Under the pieces are notes generated by a model. It did not search any database, was not told the origin of the DNA, and saw nothing but the letters and a program-made list of their open reading frames with translations. Positions 14,874 through 22,745 of a stretch of DNA of 40,350 bases are shown here, piece after piece (position 1 is the first letter of the stretch; each line of letters opens with the position of its first letter). The translations under genes and the position numbers were made by a program. Origin of the DNA: Bacillota bacterium (GTDB lineage: Bacteria > Bacillota > Clostridia > DSM-8532); NCBI GenBank assembly GCA_023443745.1, contig JAEZTB010000014.1, forward strand, positions 1 through 40,350, written 5' to 3'.

Positions 14874-15068
14874 CTACATATCATCTGTATAGAACCAGAT
14901 TACATGAGTTTTATTAAATTTTACTCTGCCCTTGTATATTCCATTATGTATGTTACCGTTTTTGCAGTCCGGGTTTTCAATTTCGTACAAAATTGAATCC
15001 TCTGAAACCAATTTACCGTAATACGTTAATCCTGTGATAACTTGAAACGTTATGTATTTTTCATCCAC
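14874..15068 (-). CDS. Hypothetical small protein (64 aa)
   Basis: GTG start (15066-15068) follows AGGGGGTG at about 5 bp. The product (MDEKYITFQVITGLTYYG) is beta-rich by eye, with several Y and I residues in alternating order and a C-terminal VKFNKTHVIWFYTDD. It is bracketed by the repeat-borne terminator upstream and its own terminator downstream, so it may be a self-contained unit. No family is recognised. Confidence 0.55.
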   Translation of the reverse strand: MDEKYITFQVITGLTYYGKLVSEDSILYEIENPDCKNGNIHNGIYKGRVKFNKTHVIWFYTDDM

Positions 15069-15093
15069 AGTATCACCCCCTCAAGCCTCGGCT

Positions 15094-15191
15094 CACTAAA
15101 CAAAAAGAGCCCGAGCAACCTGCCCGAACTCAAATTTCCATACTATTATTATACATCATTTCTTGCCAAATTTCTTCCGCGTTTTTTCCAT
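15094..15191 (-). repeat. 98-bp direct repeat, copy A, with terminator
   Basis: Identical at 97 of 98 positions to 18105-18202 (offset 3011). On the minus strand it carries the tail of a short frame (KKFGKK-stop) and an intrinsic terminator: GAGTTCGGGC, loop AGGTT, GCTCGGGCTC, then T5. The single difference is G15181 versus A18192. Near identity over a non-coding stretch implies recent duplication or gene conversion. Confidence 0.95.
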
Positions 15192-15272
15192 GGAATCGAA
15201 TGGTGTTTGAGTATTTAGTGAAGTTGCAAGCGGAAAAAGGATCACCTACCGATTCCCTTTCAGGCGGTTCGC

Positions 15273-16211
15273 TTAGTTTATTATTTTTCGTTTAATCAAA
15301 TCATCTTTATAAAAAAGTAACGTCCCTTTTTCTTTTTTCATTCGGATTTCATTAAATGTTGCTGTCATGTTATCTGCTTTAATAAACTCTTCAGAAATAT
15401 CGGGTACAAGATATATTTGTTCATTTCCTTTTTTGAAACTCCAAATGTCTATTCTAAATTGTCCGTCAATTCTTGAACCATACGAAAAAGAAATGTCATG
15501 TTTTGTCAAATCTGATTCATTTAACCATTCCCCAAATGCTTCACTTAAATCCAGTTCAGCTAATCCATAACGGTTTTCTTGTGGATAAATAGCTGTATTC
15601 AAATCGTTACCAATGTAAATAACTTTGGTATTGATAAGCATTTTTACATATTGAGGAGTTGCATAGTATTGACCATTTATATAAACAACATTACCCTTCA
15701 ATATTTCCTTTACAAGTGTTTCCAAACTGGATGTTGAATAAGGTACAAATAAATTTTCGTCATATTTGAAAGTATAGGCGTTTACTGTTGAAGTTTTTGC
15801 ATCCCATTCAACTGTGAAACCCGCTGCTTCTAATACCGCCCTAATAGGTAAAAATGTTCGCCCATTTTTAACGATGGCTTTGGTATCATTTTTGATTTCA
15901 AGATTATTACTATAAAGAATATTGGTATCTATTGGAACCTCTATTCGGCTATTTTCAGTTATTATGATAGCAACACGTTTTGTAAAATCAAAGCCAACAG
16001 CCGCCCCCGCTGCTTCCATAGTGACACGAAGGGGAACCATTGTACGATAGTTTTCAACGTATGGAAAACCGCTATCTTCAGTAAAAACAACAGGATTACC
16101 ATTTACAACAATGTTAATTTTGTTTTCAGCGGCGTTTACGTCAATTAGGTTAGTGTTTGCGATAATAATTACACTCACCAACATAACAAGGACAATTATT
16201 ACTTTTTTCAT
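15273..16211 (-). CDS. Secreted stalk-domain protein (copper amine oxidase N-terminal-like)
   Basis: About 312 residues from the ATG at 16209-16211, 8 bp after GGAGG. A signal peptide (residues about 1-28, ending VNAAE) precedes two copies of the copper_amine_oxidase_N (stalk) module: residues about 30-95 (INIVVNGNPVVF, TMVPLRVTMEAAG) and 100-150 (TFLPIRAVLEAAGFTVEWDAKTSTVNAY). The remaining 160 residues are unrecognised. Such modules occur on secreted wall proteins of Clostridia and Paenibacilli; copper enzymes are not implied. The gene lies between the two 98-bp repeats, where a second late regulator would be expected by symmetry. A host-derived cargo gene is likely. Confidence 0.8.
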   Translation of the reverse strand: MKKVIIVLVMLVSVIIIANTNLIDVNAAENKINIVVNGNPVVFTEDSGFPYVENYRTMVPLRVTMEAAGAAVGFDFTKRVAIIITENSRIEVPIDTNILYSNNLEIKNDTKAIVKNGRTFLPIRAVLEAAGFTVEWDAKTSTVNAYTFKYDENLFVPYSTSSLETLVKEILKGNVVYINGQYYATPQYVKMLINTKVIYIGNDLNTAIYPQENRYGLAELDLSEAFGEWLNESDLTKHDISFSYGSRIDGQFRIDIWSFKKGNEQIYLVPDISEEFIKADNMTATFNEIRMKKEKGTLLFYKDDLIKRKIIN

Positions 16212-16589
16212 TTTCAATTCCTCCTTAAATTTTGAAATTAACTTTCAAGGTTAAAGTGGTTCAACTTCGCATCTCTATTACTTTTATTTTTTCGAAAACA
16301 AAGAAAGTATAAAAATAGCCTCTGGTTTTCCAGTGGATAATTATTTTTTCACTTTAATATATCAACCGTTCATTTTCAAGTATTAACCATCTCTTATAGT
16401 AATATATTTTTCAGTATTAAAGTTATCATTGTTTATTATACTCATCAAACTACCAAATGAATTTTTTGATACTTCTACATAATAACTGTTTTTTTTAACT
16501 CATTCAAGCAGCAATTAGACTCTTTAATTCGGAATATGGGGCTTACGCAATCATTACACAATTGATATACAATCTCAATGTGCTATTAA
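16212..16589 (-). other. Non-coding A/T-rich stretch of the cargo island
   Basis: I see no plausible gene or clear promoter here. It holds the 5' leader of the stalk-domain gene (with AAGGAGG next to its start) and otherwise degenerate A/T-rich DNA. Confidence 0.5.
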
Positions 16590-16724
16590 CGGCCATCAAT
16601 TGGCTGGGTTCAAAGCATTCTCGCAAATAATCGCTCTTGCTGTGAAATTCAATGGTTACAAATTTCCTTTGGGATTCTGGTACACCTCTTTCTCCCGGCA
16701 TATGTGGGTGCAGGTCTCACTAAA
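16590..16724 (-). pseudogene. Degenerate copy of the 63-aa phage gene at 18757-18948
   Basis: Read on the minus strand it gives TCTHICREKEVYQNPKGN, then, after a one-base deletion, VTIEF-like sequence and LRECFEPSQLMAV. The intact gene has GTCIYRGREVYRHPKGYYVTLEF and FRECFEPSKLMPV. The deletion and missing 5' end mean no product. Together with the 98-bp repeat it shows that a stretch of the regulatory region was duplicated. Confidence 0.8.
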
Positions 16725-16899
16725 GGTTCTTATATACGTTATTGATATTTCGACAATATAGTGATATTATCCTTTTAAGGCGCTTTGTTCCATGATTGTT
16801 TCAGGAGCTCGGCTAAAGAAAAAGAAAATGAAACCTTTTTGAACAGTAGAATCAAAGATGAATTGTAATTAAAATAGGCGGAATATAAAGGGGTTTCTC

Positions 16900-17739
16900 A
16901 TGGTAAAGAAGAATAATAAAATATTGATTTTGTTGACATTCTTATTACTTATATTTACAGGATGTGCAAAAAATAATCCCGTCGCTAAAGCTGATGACAA
17001 TATTGATGTTTCCACAGCTACTGTTACTACAACTCCGAAAGCTAAAGAAAACCTTGAATCAGAACCTGCTCCCACAGAAGAAGCGCGCTTTCCGATATTG
17101 GACGAAAAATTAACAGAGGCACTTACAACTTATATGTATGAAAGCTTTGGGGGCTCAGGTAATGATCAGCTTGCAACTAGTTGGTTTAAATATATTGATC
17201 GTTGGGAAGTGTATCAAAACAAAGACTCTTATAGCGGAACTTTATACCTTAAGGAGCGCCCTTTCGATGCTTCTGCACGTGTCATTTTGAGTAAATATTA
17301 CACAGATGATCAGTTAGATATCCTCTGCCCAATTTTAATGGATGTTGGTGCTTCACTTGATTTAGATGATATCGATCTATGTTTGATTGGGGAAGCGCTG
17401 TATAAAATAAATACCACGGAAGATGCAGCAGTGCACTACTACTCATTGGCAGCACTTAATATCCCTATTTACGATTTTCTATCAGAAGGGTTTGGGGAAA
17501 GTGTCTCTGCTGTACAAAGCGCAATCAAAAAAAATAAAGTTTCCGGTACGGGGGCCTATTTGTGTCTTATCGATTATATGGCAACTACATATGAGGATGC
17601 ATTTGATGGATTATCGATGGAAAAGGTTAAGTTGATGTCAATGGCTGCAATAGCTAATTTTAGCGATGTGCGAATAGAGACTCTTAAAGTAGTTGATCAT
17701 GATAATGAGTCGATTAATACATATAAGAAACTAAATTAA
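16900..17739 (+). CDS. Lipoprotein cargo gene, opposite strand (279 aa)
   Basis: ATG follows AAAGGGG at about 6 bp. A lipoprotein signal with lipobox FTGC (cysteine at residue 22) leads into a T/P/E-rich linker (to about 62) and a mainly helical globular part (KLTEALTTYMYESFGG, DDQLDILCPILMDVGASLDLDDIDLC) that I do not recognise. It is the only plus-strand gene between the regulator and the tail genes and so is not part of the lytic transcript. It lies inside the repeat-flanked island. A function in surface protection of the producer is speculation. Confidence 0.75.
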   Translation: MVKKNNKILILLTFLLLIFTGCAKNNPVAKADDNIDVSTATVTTTPKAKENLESEPAPTEEARFPILDEKLTEALTTYMYESFGGSGNDQLATSWFKYIDRWEVYQNKDSYSGTLYLKERPFDASARVILSKYYTDDQLDILCPILMDVGASLDLDDIDLCLIGEALYKINTTEDAAVHYYSLAALNIPIYDFLSEGFGESVSAVQSAIKKNKVSGTGAYLCLIDYMATTYEDAFDGLSMEKVKLMSMAAIANFSDVRIETLKVVDHDNESINTYKKLN

Positions 17740-17936
17740 CAAAATACCGCTCCATACGACGATAAAAGCAAGCAAACCGTAGATGCAATAATATGGCATC
17801 AATGCTCATTGCTGATAACGCTGCACTGGGATCTCGTTAGCGGATTCATATCAGCAGAAATACTCTCTTGGGCTACTCGTTTAGAAGGTCGGCTACCCAA
17901 TTATAGATAGCCTCCTATCCGATTTTTCAATTTTGA

Positions 17937-18086
17937 TTATAAAGTATGTGAGGTCGGCGCAGCGTTCTGTTTGATCTTTTGAAGCCCGATCAGAGCCATA
18001 GCCTGATGTGTCGGCGCCCATAGTGCGAAATATTTGTTTTCTCCTGAATGTGAAAGATATTCGGTTACCACAAAATGCCTTTTCAA
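17937..18086 (-). CDS. Possible small protein (49 aa), TTG start
   Basis: TTG at 18084-18086 follows AGGGGG at about 7 bp. The product starts MKRHFVVTEYLSHSGENKY and is more protein-like than the longer frame that overlaps it on the same strand (17893-18144). It lies directly after the terminator in repeat copy B, as the 64-aa gene lies directly after copy A. No family is recognised. The stretch 17740-17936 shows nothing I can support. Confidence 0.3.
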   Translation of the reverse strand: MKRHFVVTEYLSHSGENKYFALWAPTHQAMALIGLQKIKQNAAPTSHTL

Positions 18087-18104
18087 CCACAGGCCCCCTC
18101 AACC

Positions 18105-18202
18105 CACTAAACAAAAAGAGCCCGAGCAACCTGCCCGAACTCAAATTTCCATACTATTATTATACATCATTTCTTGCCAAATTTCTTCCGCATTTTTTCC
18201 AT
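18105..18202 (-). repeat. 98-bp direct repeat, copy B, with terminator
   Basis: Partner of 15094-15191. This copy is in its original context: it begins immediately after the late regulator stop, includes the end of a 13-codon frame overlapping that stop (MSMEKMRKKFGKK) and ends with the G/C-rich hairpin and T5. The terminator closes the early regulatory transcript. Confidence 0.95.
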
Positions 18203-18204
18203 AC

Positions 18205-18639
18205 TCATGCGACACCTAATCCTAATATCATTTTTGCAACCTTCCTTGTTACACTGTTCTTCATAACATACATCTTGGTTTTCTCGTAGTTGAATTCCTC
18301 CATGGCTCTATCCATTGCCTTTTTACCACCTTTGATATACAGTATCTCAATGAGCTTTTTTTCATCGTCATCAAGCTTTTCGAGGACGTTTTCAACCTGC
18401 TGGATGCGCCGCTGTGATATGGCTAGCCTTTGGGTCAACTCCTTACGCTTGGCAATGTTATTACACAGTTTATCGTCAGGCTCCCAATTGCCGCCCCTGG
18501 GCATATCGGTTATCTTTTGGGCACCTAACATATCACTTTCTGCTTTAAGGGCAAATAACTCCTCTTTAATGTTGTCTACTGCCGTATAGAGTTGGTCATA
18601 TTCTTCCAGTCTGTCTATGGCTTCTTGTATATAGTTCAT
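18205..18639 (-). CDS. ArpU-like phage late transcription regulator (sigma-70 region 4-like)
   Basis: The 144-aa product starts MNYIQEAIDRLEEYDQLYTAVDNI. A helical N-terminus contains ITDMPRGG, a motif of the DUF1492/ArpU group. The C-terminus (residues about 85-140) is a sigma-region-4-like helix-turn-helix: VLEKLDDDEKKLIEILYIKGGKKAMDRAMEEFNYEKTKMYVMKN. These proteins sit before the structural operon in Gram-positive phages and switch on late genes. Here no terminase or capsid gene follows. An upstream promoter at 19206-19234 probably starts its transcript. Confidence 0.82.
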   Translation of the reverse strand: MNYIQEAIDRLEEYDQLYTAVDNIKEELFALKAESDMLGAQKITDMPRGGNWEPDDKLCNNIAKRKELTQRLAISQRRIQQVENVLEKLDDDEKKLIEILYIKGGKKAMDRAMEEFNYEKTKMYVMKNSVTRKVAKMILGLGVA

Positions 18640-18756
18640 GGCTTTCCCCTTTCAATTCCGTTAATATCCAGACCACGCTGAACGCTTACGCGATTTATTA
18701 CCATTGTCAGACAGCACTTTTTATGCCGCTCTCGTCTATACTGTTGTCAAAACCTA

Positions 18757-18948
18757 TCAAGATGGAACCGGCATCAGCTTGCTGGGCTCAAAGCATTCCC
18801 GAAAGCAACCACCCTTTCCCTGAAATTCAAGGGTTACATAGTAGCCTTTGGGATGCCTGTACACCTCTCTTCCCCGATAGATACAGGTGCCGGTTGCTTT
18901 TTCGTGAAATGCATCATAAGGAACATAGACCACGTTCCATTCAATCAT
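18757..18948 (-). CDS. Small conserved phage protein (63 aa)
   Basis: The product starts MIEWNVVYVPYDAFHEKATGT and has a small beta-fold pattern (YRGREVYRHPKGYYVTLEF, FRECFEPSKL). A degraded second copy at 16590-16724 keeps the same conserved residues, which supports this being a real gene. It is the first gene of the minus-strand transcript from the switch. Function is unknown. Confidence 0.7.
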   Translation of the reverse strand: MIEWNVVYVPYDAFHEKATGTCIYRGREVYRHPKGYYVTLEFQGKGGCFRECFEPSKLMPVPS

Positions 18949-19090
18949 AACTGTACACTCTCCCTTCCGTATCTGCTTGTCTCCCTGTTAGTCCATAACT
19001 GCTTTTATCAGTCCTTCCCTCGGATGGTTGGTAACGGTGTATACCCGCTTATAGCACCGGATTGACGCCTGTTATTTTTCATTAAGCGTA

Positions 19091-19119
19091 TTGACATTAC
19101 ACTTAATGCGTAATATAAT
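19091..19119 (+). promoter_or_regulatory. Consensus sigma-A promoter toward the repressor gene
   Basis: TTGACA (19091-19096), 17-bp spacer, TATAAT (19114-19119), matching consensus at all twelve positions. It points at the XRE repressor 147 bp downstream and is overlapped at its -10 by an operator palindrome. Confidence 0.85.
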
Positions 19120-19125
19120 ACGCAT
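19106..19125. promoter_or_regulatory. Operator 1 of the switch
   Basis: Inverted repeat ATGCGTA-N6-TACGCAT covering the -10 of the rightward promoter. It shares the TACGC/GCGTA half-sites with operators 2 and 3 and suits autoregulation by the XRE protein. Confidence 0.65.
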
Positions 19126-19175
19126 GTATACTACCTTTATAAGAGTCAAAACAATTCGCTATATGCGTTTTTTCA

Positions 19176-19192
19176 TTACGCAATTTGCGTAA
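19176..19192. promoter_or_regulatory. Operator 2 of the switch
   Basis: Perfect 17-bp palindrome TTACGCAA-T-TTGCGTAA between the two facing promoters. Confidence 0.65.
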
Positions 19193-19205
19193 CTCTGTAT
19201 GAGTA

Positions 19206-19234
19206 ATTATACTACGCATTACGCGTAGTGTCAA
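19206..19234 (-). promoter_or_regulatory. Consensus sigma-A promoter toward the lytic genes
   Basis: Minus strand: TTGACA (19229-19234), 17-bp spacer, TATAAT (19206-19211), a full consensus match. It drives the 63-aa gene and the ArpU-like regulator. The spacer consists of operator 3, so repressor binding would block it directly. Confidence 0.88.
19211..19229. promoter_or_regulatory. Operator 3 of the switch
   Basis: Inverted repeat ACTACGC-ATTAC-GCGTAGT filling the spacer of the leftward promoter. Confidence 0.7.
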
Positions 19235-19265
19235 TCTCATTTTATTTTGATTGGAGGTTCCAATT

Positions 19266-19598
19266 ATGAAGATCGGGAACAGACTGAAATCATTACGGGA
19301 AGAACGGGGACTAAAACAAAGTGATGTTGCAGATGCAATTGGAGTAGCGCTTTCTACTATTTCCGGATATGAGCTGAACACCCGAACACCCAGTGTGGAC
19401 ATACTTGAAAAACTTGCAGCTTTTTTTGGCGTAACACCAAACGTCCTTTTAGGAAAAGAGGACCACCTGTCAGACCTGGAAGAAGAATTTCCAGAGGGGG
19501 TAAAGGTGTTAAGGCGTGCCAATAATGAAATGACAGAAGAACAAAAAAAGCAGCTTGTTAAATACATTGATTTCATGATTGATAATAGTAAGGGGTAA
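19266..19598 (+). CDS. XRE-family repressor (HTH_3)
   Basis: The 110-aa product starts MKIGNRLKSLREERGL. A lambda-type helix-turn-helix occupies residues about 5-58 (KQSDVADAIGVALSTISGYELNTRTPSVDILEKLAAFFGV). The C-terminal 45 residues are acidic and helical and lack a LexA-type self-cleaving peptidase. I chose the ATG at 19266 because TTGGAGG precedes it at about 8 bp, against a longer frame beginning at 19251. The three TACGC/GCGTA operators upstream are the probable targets. It lies 7 bp before the metallopeptidase gene. Confidence 0.92.
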   Translation: MKIGNRLKSLREERGLKQSDVADAIGVALSTISGYELNTRTPSVDILEKLAAFFGVTPNVLLGKEDHLSDLEEEFPEGVKVLRRANNEMTEEQKKQLVKYIDFMIDNSKG

Positions 19599-19605
19599 GG
19601 ATGCT

Positions 19606-20331
19606 ATGGATGACTTCTCAAAGGCAATGTCGACGGCTCTGGAATTTAAAGAGCTTATCGGCCTGCCCGATGATTCCCCATTAACGCGTTCTCATTACGC
19701 GAACGTGCGAAAAGCAATGGGATACATGAGCATTTCCTATTTTCAATACAGCGCATTGGTGCAAAAGGGCAATATTAATGAATTAGTCAGTCTTTTTGGT
19801 GAAGATGGCGCAGCTGTTATAAAAAATAACCGTAAATTTATTGTCATTAATGATATTAGGACTAAAGAAAATGCGTCTAAATACAGGCCCCTATGGACAT
19901 TGATGCATGAGCTGGGACACTTCATGCTCAATCATTTGGACGATAAAGATTGTATTCGACTTCGGAATGAGAAATATGATTGGTTCGAGCGGGAAACCAA
20001 TGCCTTTACGGCAAATGTTTTATTATCTGAAAACGCCCTTTACAGCTACATCTCAAAAAAGCATCCGGATGATCTGTTCCTTGACTGTAATACCCTTGGC
20101 TCTATCCATAAGCATTTCAACGTATCTTGGGATGCCTTAATCTACCGGCTAGATTTTTTGGGAATACAATCTGCGAATATGAGTAAGTTCCTCGTCAACA
20201 CCTATAAAGAAAGAAAAAAAGTGGCCTCGTGCAAAAACATTTCATTAGCCAGCACCTATATGGTGCTATATGCCGAGAAATTATGGATTCATAGTGAATA
20301 CGCAAAAAAAGAAGACTTCATAACCCTATAG
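19606..20331 (+). CDS. immA: ImmA/IrrE-family metallopeptidase (anti-repressor protease)
   Basis: The 241-aa product carries the zinc motif HELGH at residues 101-105 within WTLMHELGHFMLNH, with a later acidic ligand in ERETNAFTANVLL. ImmA proteins cleave the paired XRE repressor when DNA damage or another signal is sensed, which derepresses the element. The start at 19606 (MDDFSKAM) is favoured by AAGGATG just upstream; the frame is open nine codons further and overlaps the repressor gene. The pair explains how the repressor, lacking its own protease domain, is inactivated. The 107 bp to the next gene contain a 7-bp inverted repeat (20360-20383). Confidence 0.92.
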   Translation: MDDFSKAMSTALEFKELIGLPDDSPLTRSHYANVRKAMGYMSISYFQYSALVQKGNINELVSLFGEDGAAVIKNNRKFIVINDIRTKENASKYRPLWTLMHELGHFMLNHLDDKDCIRLRNEKYDWFERETNAFTANVLLSENALYSYISKKHPDDLFLDCNTLGSIHKHFNVSWDALIYRLDFLGIQSANMSKFLVNTYKERKKVASCKNISLASTYMVLYAEKLWIHSEYAKKEDFITL

Positions 20332-20438
20332 CTGAATTTCTCTTGAGACTTTTCAGAAGGTGTTCATTTTTAAGACTGAACACGCACCCGTGTTTAGATT
20401 GTAGGTTGAACAGGTATAACAGGCTTTACCATAGAAAA

Positions 20439-21416
20439 CTACAACTGGTTTTGAAGGTTTTGATATACGGATTCACTCACAGTAATCCCCGCCTCATCCA
20501 ATACAGATAGATAAGCTCCCGCTACAGGAGGGAGTGTAGGGTGTATGAGATACGCTTGTGGAGCAGTCTTGTGCAGAGCGGTTGTAAGCTGATCATTAAG
20601 CAAAGGACATGTCTCATAGGCACTGTAGAGGGAACCGCCCAGCACTACCGGCACTTTCATATCCTCCATACCGAGTCTTAAAATAACGCCTGATATCTCT
20701 TCACCTATAATCTGGCCCATCTTTATTAAAATATCCTGGCATACTTTATCCCTTTGCATTGCAAGCTTGAAAACCAACGGGGGAATTTTATCAAGACATT
20801 CCTCAAAATACTCTTCGGACTGCCTGAACTTATGGTATAGCTCAGTCATGCTTTTTGCTTTTAAAATCATTGGGATCATTGTTTGTAAAAGCGTTTTATC
20901 CCCTGTCTCTTCATCCGCTCTAAATACGTGATGAAGCGCCATTCTCGCCAGTTGATCCCCTCCTCCAAAATTACCAAGCTCATATCCTGCAGCCCTTAGT
21001 ATGACTTCCGTACCATCAGGATTTCTTCCTCCGGAATTGAATCCCGTCCCGCATATGGAGACAACTCCCCACTTTTGTTTTAGGCCGCTTCTCAGGCATA
21101 TCCAGCTATCATTCACAACCTTAAATGCAATACCCTTGAATACTAAACGGCATATTTTATTGATGACTTCAAAATCATACTCTTCATCTGCACCGGACAA
21201 CCCAAGAAAGGCATAACTTACTTGCTCAGGCATGATTTTGGAGGCTTGCAAGGCATTTGAAAAAGCCTCCAAAATAGCAGCTTTGCTTGCTTCGATACCC
21301 ACAGTCTGATAATTGGAAGCGCCTGATTGAGTATCGGCAAATACATTTCCTTTTTCATCACAGATGATGCACCGGGTTTTAGTGCCTCCTCCGTCAAATG
21401 CGGCAAAAAAACTCAT
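20439..21416 (-). CDS. BadF/BadG-family sugar kinase (N-acetylglucosamine kinase-like)
   Basis: The 325-aa product begins MSFFAAFDGGGTKTRCII, the ASKHA phosphate-1 motif DGGGTKT. It continues with GASNYQTVG, AFLGLSGAD, VVNDSW (phosphate/sugar-binding aspartate), ISICGTG-like VVSICGTGFN and GVVLGGSL-type adenosine motif (VPVVLGGSLYSA). It lacks the benzoyl-CoA-reductase features, so it is a hexosamine kinase of the NagK/MurK type. It lies 2 bp after the GH4 gene in an operon with GH20, which points to amino-sugar or 6-phospho-oligosaccharide formation in the cytoplasm. The exact substrate cannot be told from sequence. Confidence 0.88.
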   Translation of the reverse strand: MSFFAAFDGGGTKTRCIICDEKGNVFADTQSGASNYQTVGIEASKAAILEAFSNALQASKIMPEQVSYAFLGLSGADEEYDFEVINKICRLVFKGIAFKVVNDSWICLRSGLKQKWGVVSICGTGFNSGGRNPDGTEVILRAAGYELGNFGGGDQLARMALHHVFRADEETGDKTLLQTMIPMILKAKSMTELYHKFRQSEEYFEECLDKIPPLVFKLAMQRDKVCQDILIKMGQIIGEEISGVILRLGMEDMKVPVVLGGSLYSAYETCPLLNDQLTTALHKTAPQAYLIHPTLPPVAGAYLSVLDEAGITVSESVYQNLQNQL

Positions 21417-21418
21417 AA

Positions 21419-22732
21419 TTAATTCTCCTTGTGAAAATTCGGCAAATAATTTTTATGTGCTTCTAAAATATCTTCAATAAGGGCCTCTGCCAAATCCGCT
21501 CCATGAACAAGCGGGTGGTTAAGCAACGCCAGAAACGCGTATTCCCTACTTCCCGATACGGCGGCCTTTATTGCATATCTTTCATAGGCCTTCACGGCCT
21601 GAACCAGCGGCATTACTTTATCAGGAAGTCCACCGGATGCGATGGCACGCGCTCCTGAGCTGTTTACCAGACAGTTGGTTTCAATAATACAATCGTCCGG
21701 CAGACCTTGAATTGCACCTCTATTGAGAACATTTGTGACATGTACTCTTCCCAGATTGTTATGTATGCTTTCAATCAACGATATTGCTACCTCCGAATAC
21801 AGAGCGCCTCCTCTTTCGGATAACTGAGCGGGTTTTTCACAGAGGTTGGGATTTGCATAAACATCAAAAAGCTCCTTCTCAATTTTCTTGACCTGATCAG
21901 CTCGAGTACCTCCTTCGTTATTGAGATCCTCCATTTCTTCTTTCAGGCGTTCCTTTTCAAAGTAGAAGTAGCCAAGATAAGGAGAGGGTATCAACCCAAT
22001 TTTTCTGCTTATTTCTCCCATACCAGGGACATCCGATATATTTTGTACGATGCTTTCTTGGAAAACCGGCTGAGAAAGAAGTTCTTCAGTCCTATCCCTG
22101 CCCTTTACAAATACTTTTCTGATCCAGCTCAGATGATTCAGCCCCGCAAACTCACAGTACAGCTCCTCCGGAGCCACTCCAACATGTTGAGCGATGCCTC
22201 TTTCCATGTTGATAGGTACATTACACAGGCCTATACATTGAATTTTGGAATACTGGCGAACGGCCTCCGTTACCATTCCGGACGGGTTTGTGAAATTGAT
22301 AAGAAACGCATCAGGACAAAGCTCTTCCATATCATGAGCGATATCCAAAATGACCGGAATAGTCCTTAGCGCTTTAGCAAAGCCACCGGGTCCGGTTGTT
22401 TCCTGACCGATTGTATCGTACTTCAGCGGGATTCTTTCATCCAATGCGCGCGCGTTAAGCCCGCCAACCCTAATTTGAGTGATGACAAAAGAACACCCCT
22501 GTAAGACTTCGCGCCTGTTTAATGAAGCTGTGACCTTGATATCTACTTGCGCTTTTTTTAGCATCCTTTGTGTAAGGGATAAAATGATATCAAGCTTTTT
22601 CTTCCCCATTTCTACGTCTACCAAGGCAATTTCCCCTACAGGCAAAACATTCCTCTTCTTAATGATCCCCTCGATCAGCTCAGGCGTATAACTACTGCCC
22701 GCGCCGATAATTACAATTTTAATCTTTTCCAC
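21419..22732 (-). CDS. GH4 6-phospho-beta-glycosidase (LicH/CelF type)
   Basis: The 437-aa product uses NAD and a divalent metal in the redox mechanism of GH4. Visible motifs are the Rossmann GAGSSYTPEL at residues 10-19, NFTNPSG at 146-152, metal ligands C170 (GLCNVPI) and H200 (GLNHLSW), and the C-terminal ERGGALYSEVA. I prefer the GTG start (22730-22732) 8 bp after AAGGA; the longer ATG frame to 22756 places the site inside the gene. Substrate is likely a 6-phosphorylated beta-linked disaccharide. No PTS gene is near, so the phosphate may come from the neighbouring kinase. Confidence 0.93.
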   Translation of the reverse strand: MEKIKIVIIGAGSSYTPELIEGIIKKRNVLPVGEIALVDVEMGKKKLDIILSLTQRMLKKAQVDIKVTASLNRREVLQGCSFVITQIRVGGLNARALDERIPLKYDTIGQETTGPGGFAKALRTIPVILDIAHDMEELCPDAFLINFTNPSGMVTEAVRQYSKIQCIGLCNVPINMERGIAQHVGVAPEELYCEFAGLNHLSWIRKVFVKGRDRTEELLSQPVFQESIVQNISDVPGMGEISRKIGLIPSPYLGYFYFEKERLKEEMEDLNNEGGTRADQVKKIEKELFDVYANPNLCEKPAQLSERGGALYSEVAISLIESIHNNLGRVHVTNVLNRGAIQGLPDDCIIETNCLVNSSGARAIASGGLPDKVMPLVQAVKAYERYAIKAAVSGSREYAFLALLNHPLVHGADLAEALIEDILEAHKNYLPNFHKEN

Positions 22733-22745
22733 AAAAACCATCCTT

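Noticed and set aside
15273..16211. Copper amine oxidase enzyme
   Set aside because: Only the N-terminal stalk modules are present; the catalytic domain is absent.
17893..18144. 83-codon minus-strand frame
   Set aside because: It runs through the repeat-borne terminator, lacks a binding site and looks less protein-like than the overlapping 49-codon frame.
645..20331. Complete, inducible phage genome
   Set aside because: No integrase, replication, terminase, portal or capsid genes are visible between the regulator and the lysis genes.
20360..20383. 7-bp inverted repeat after immA as a terminator or attachment site
   Set aside because: There is no T tract, and no matching core sequence was found at the left end near 500-640.
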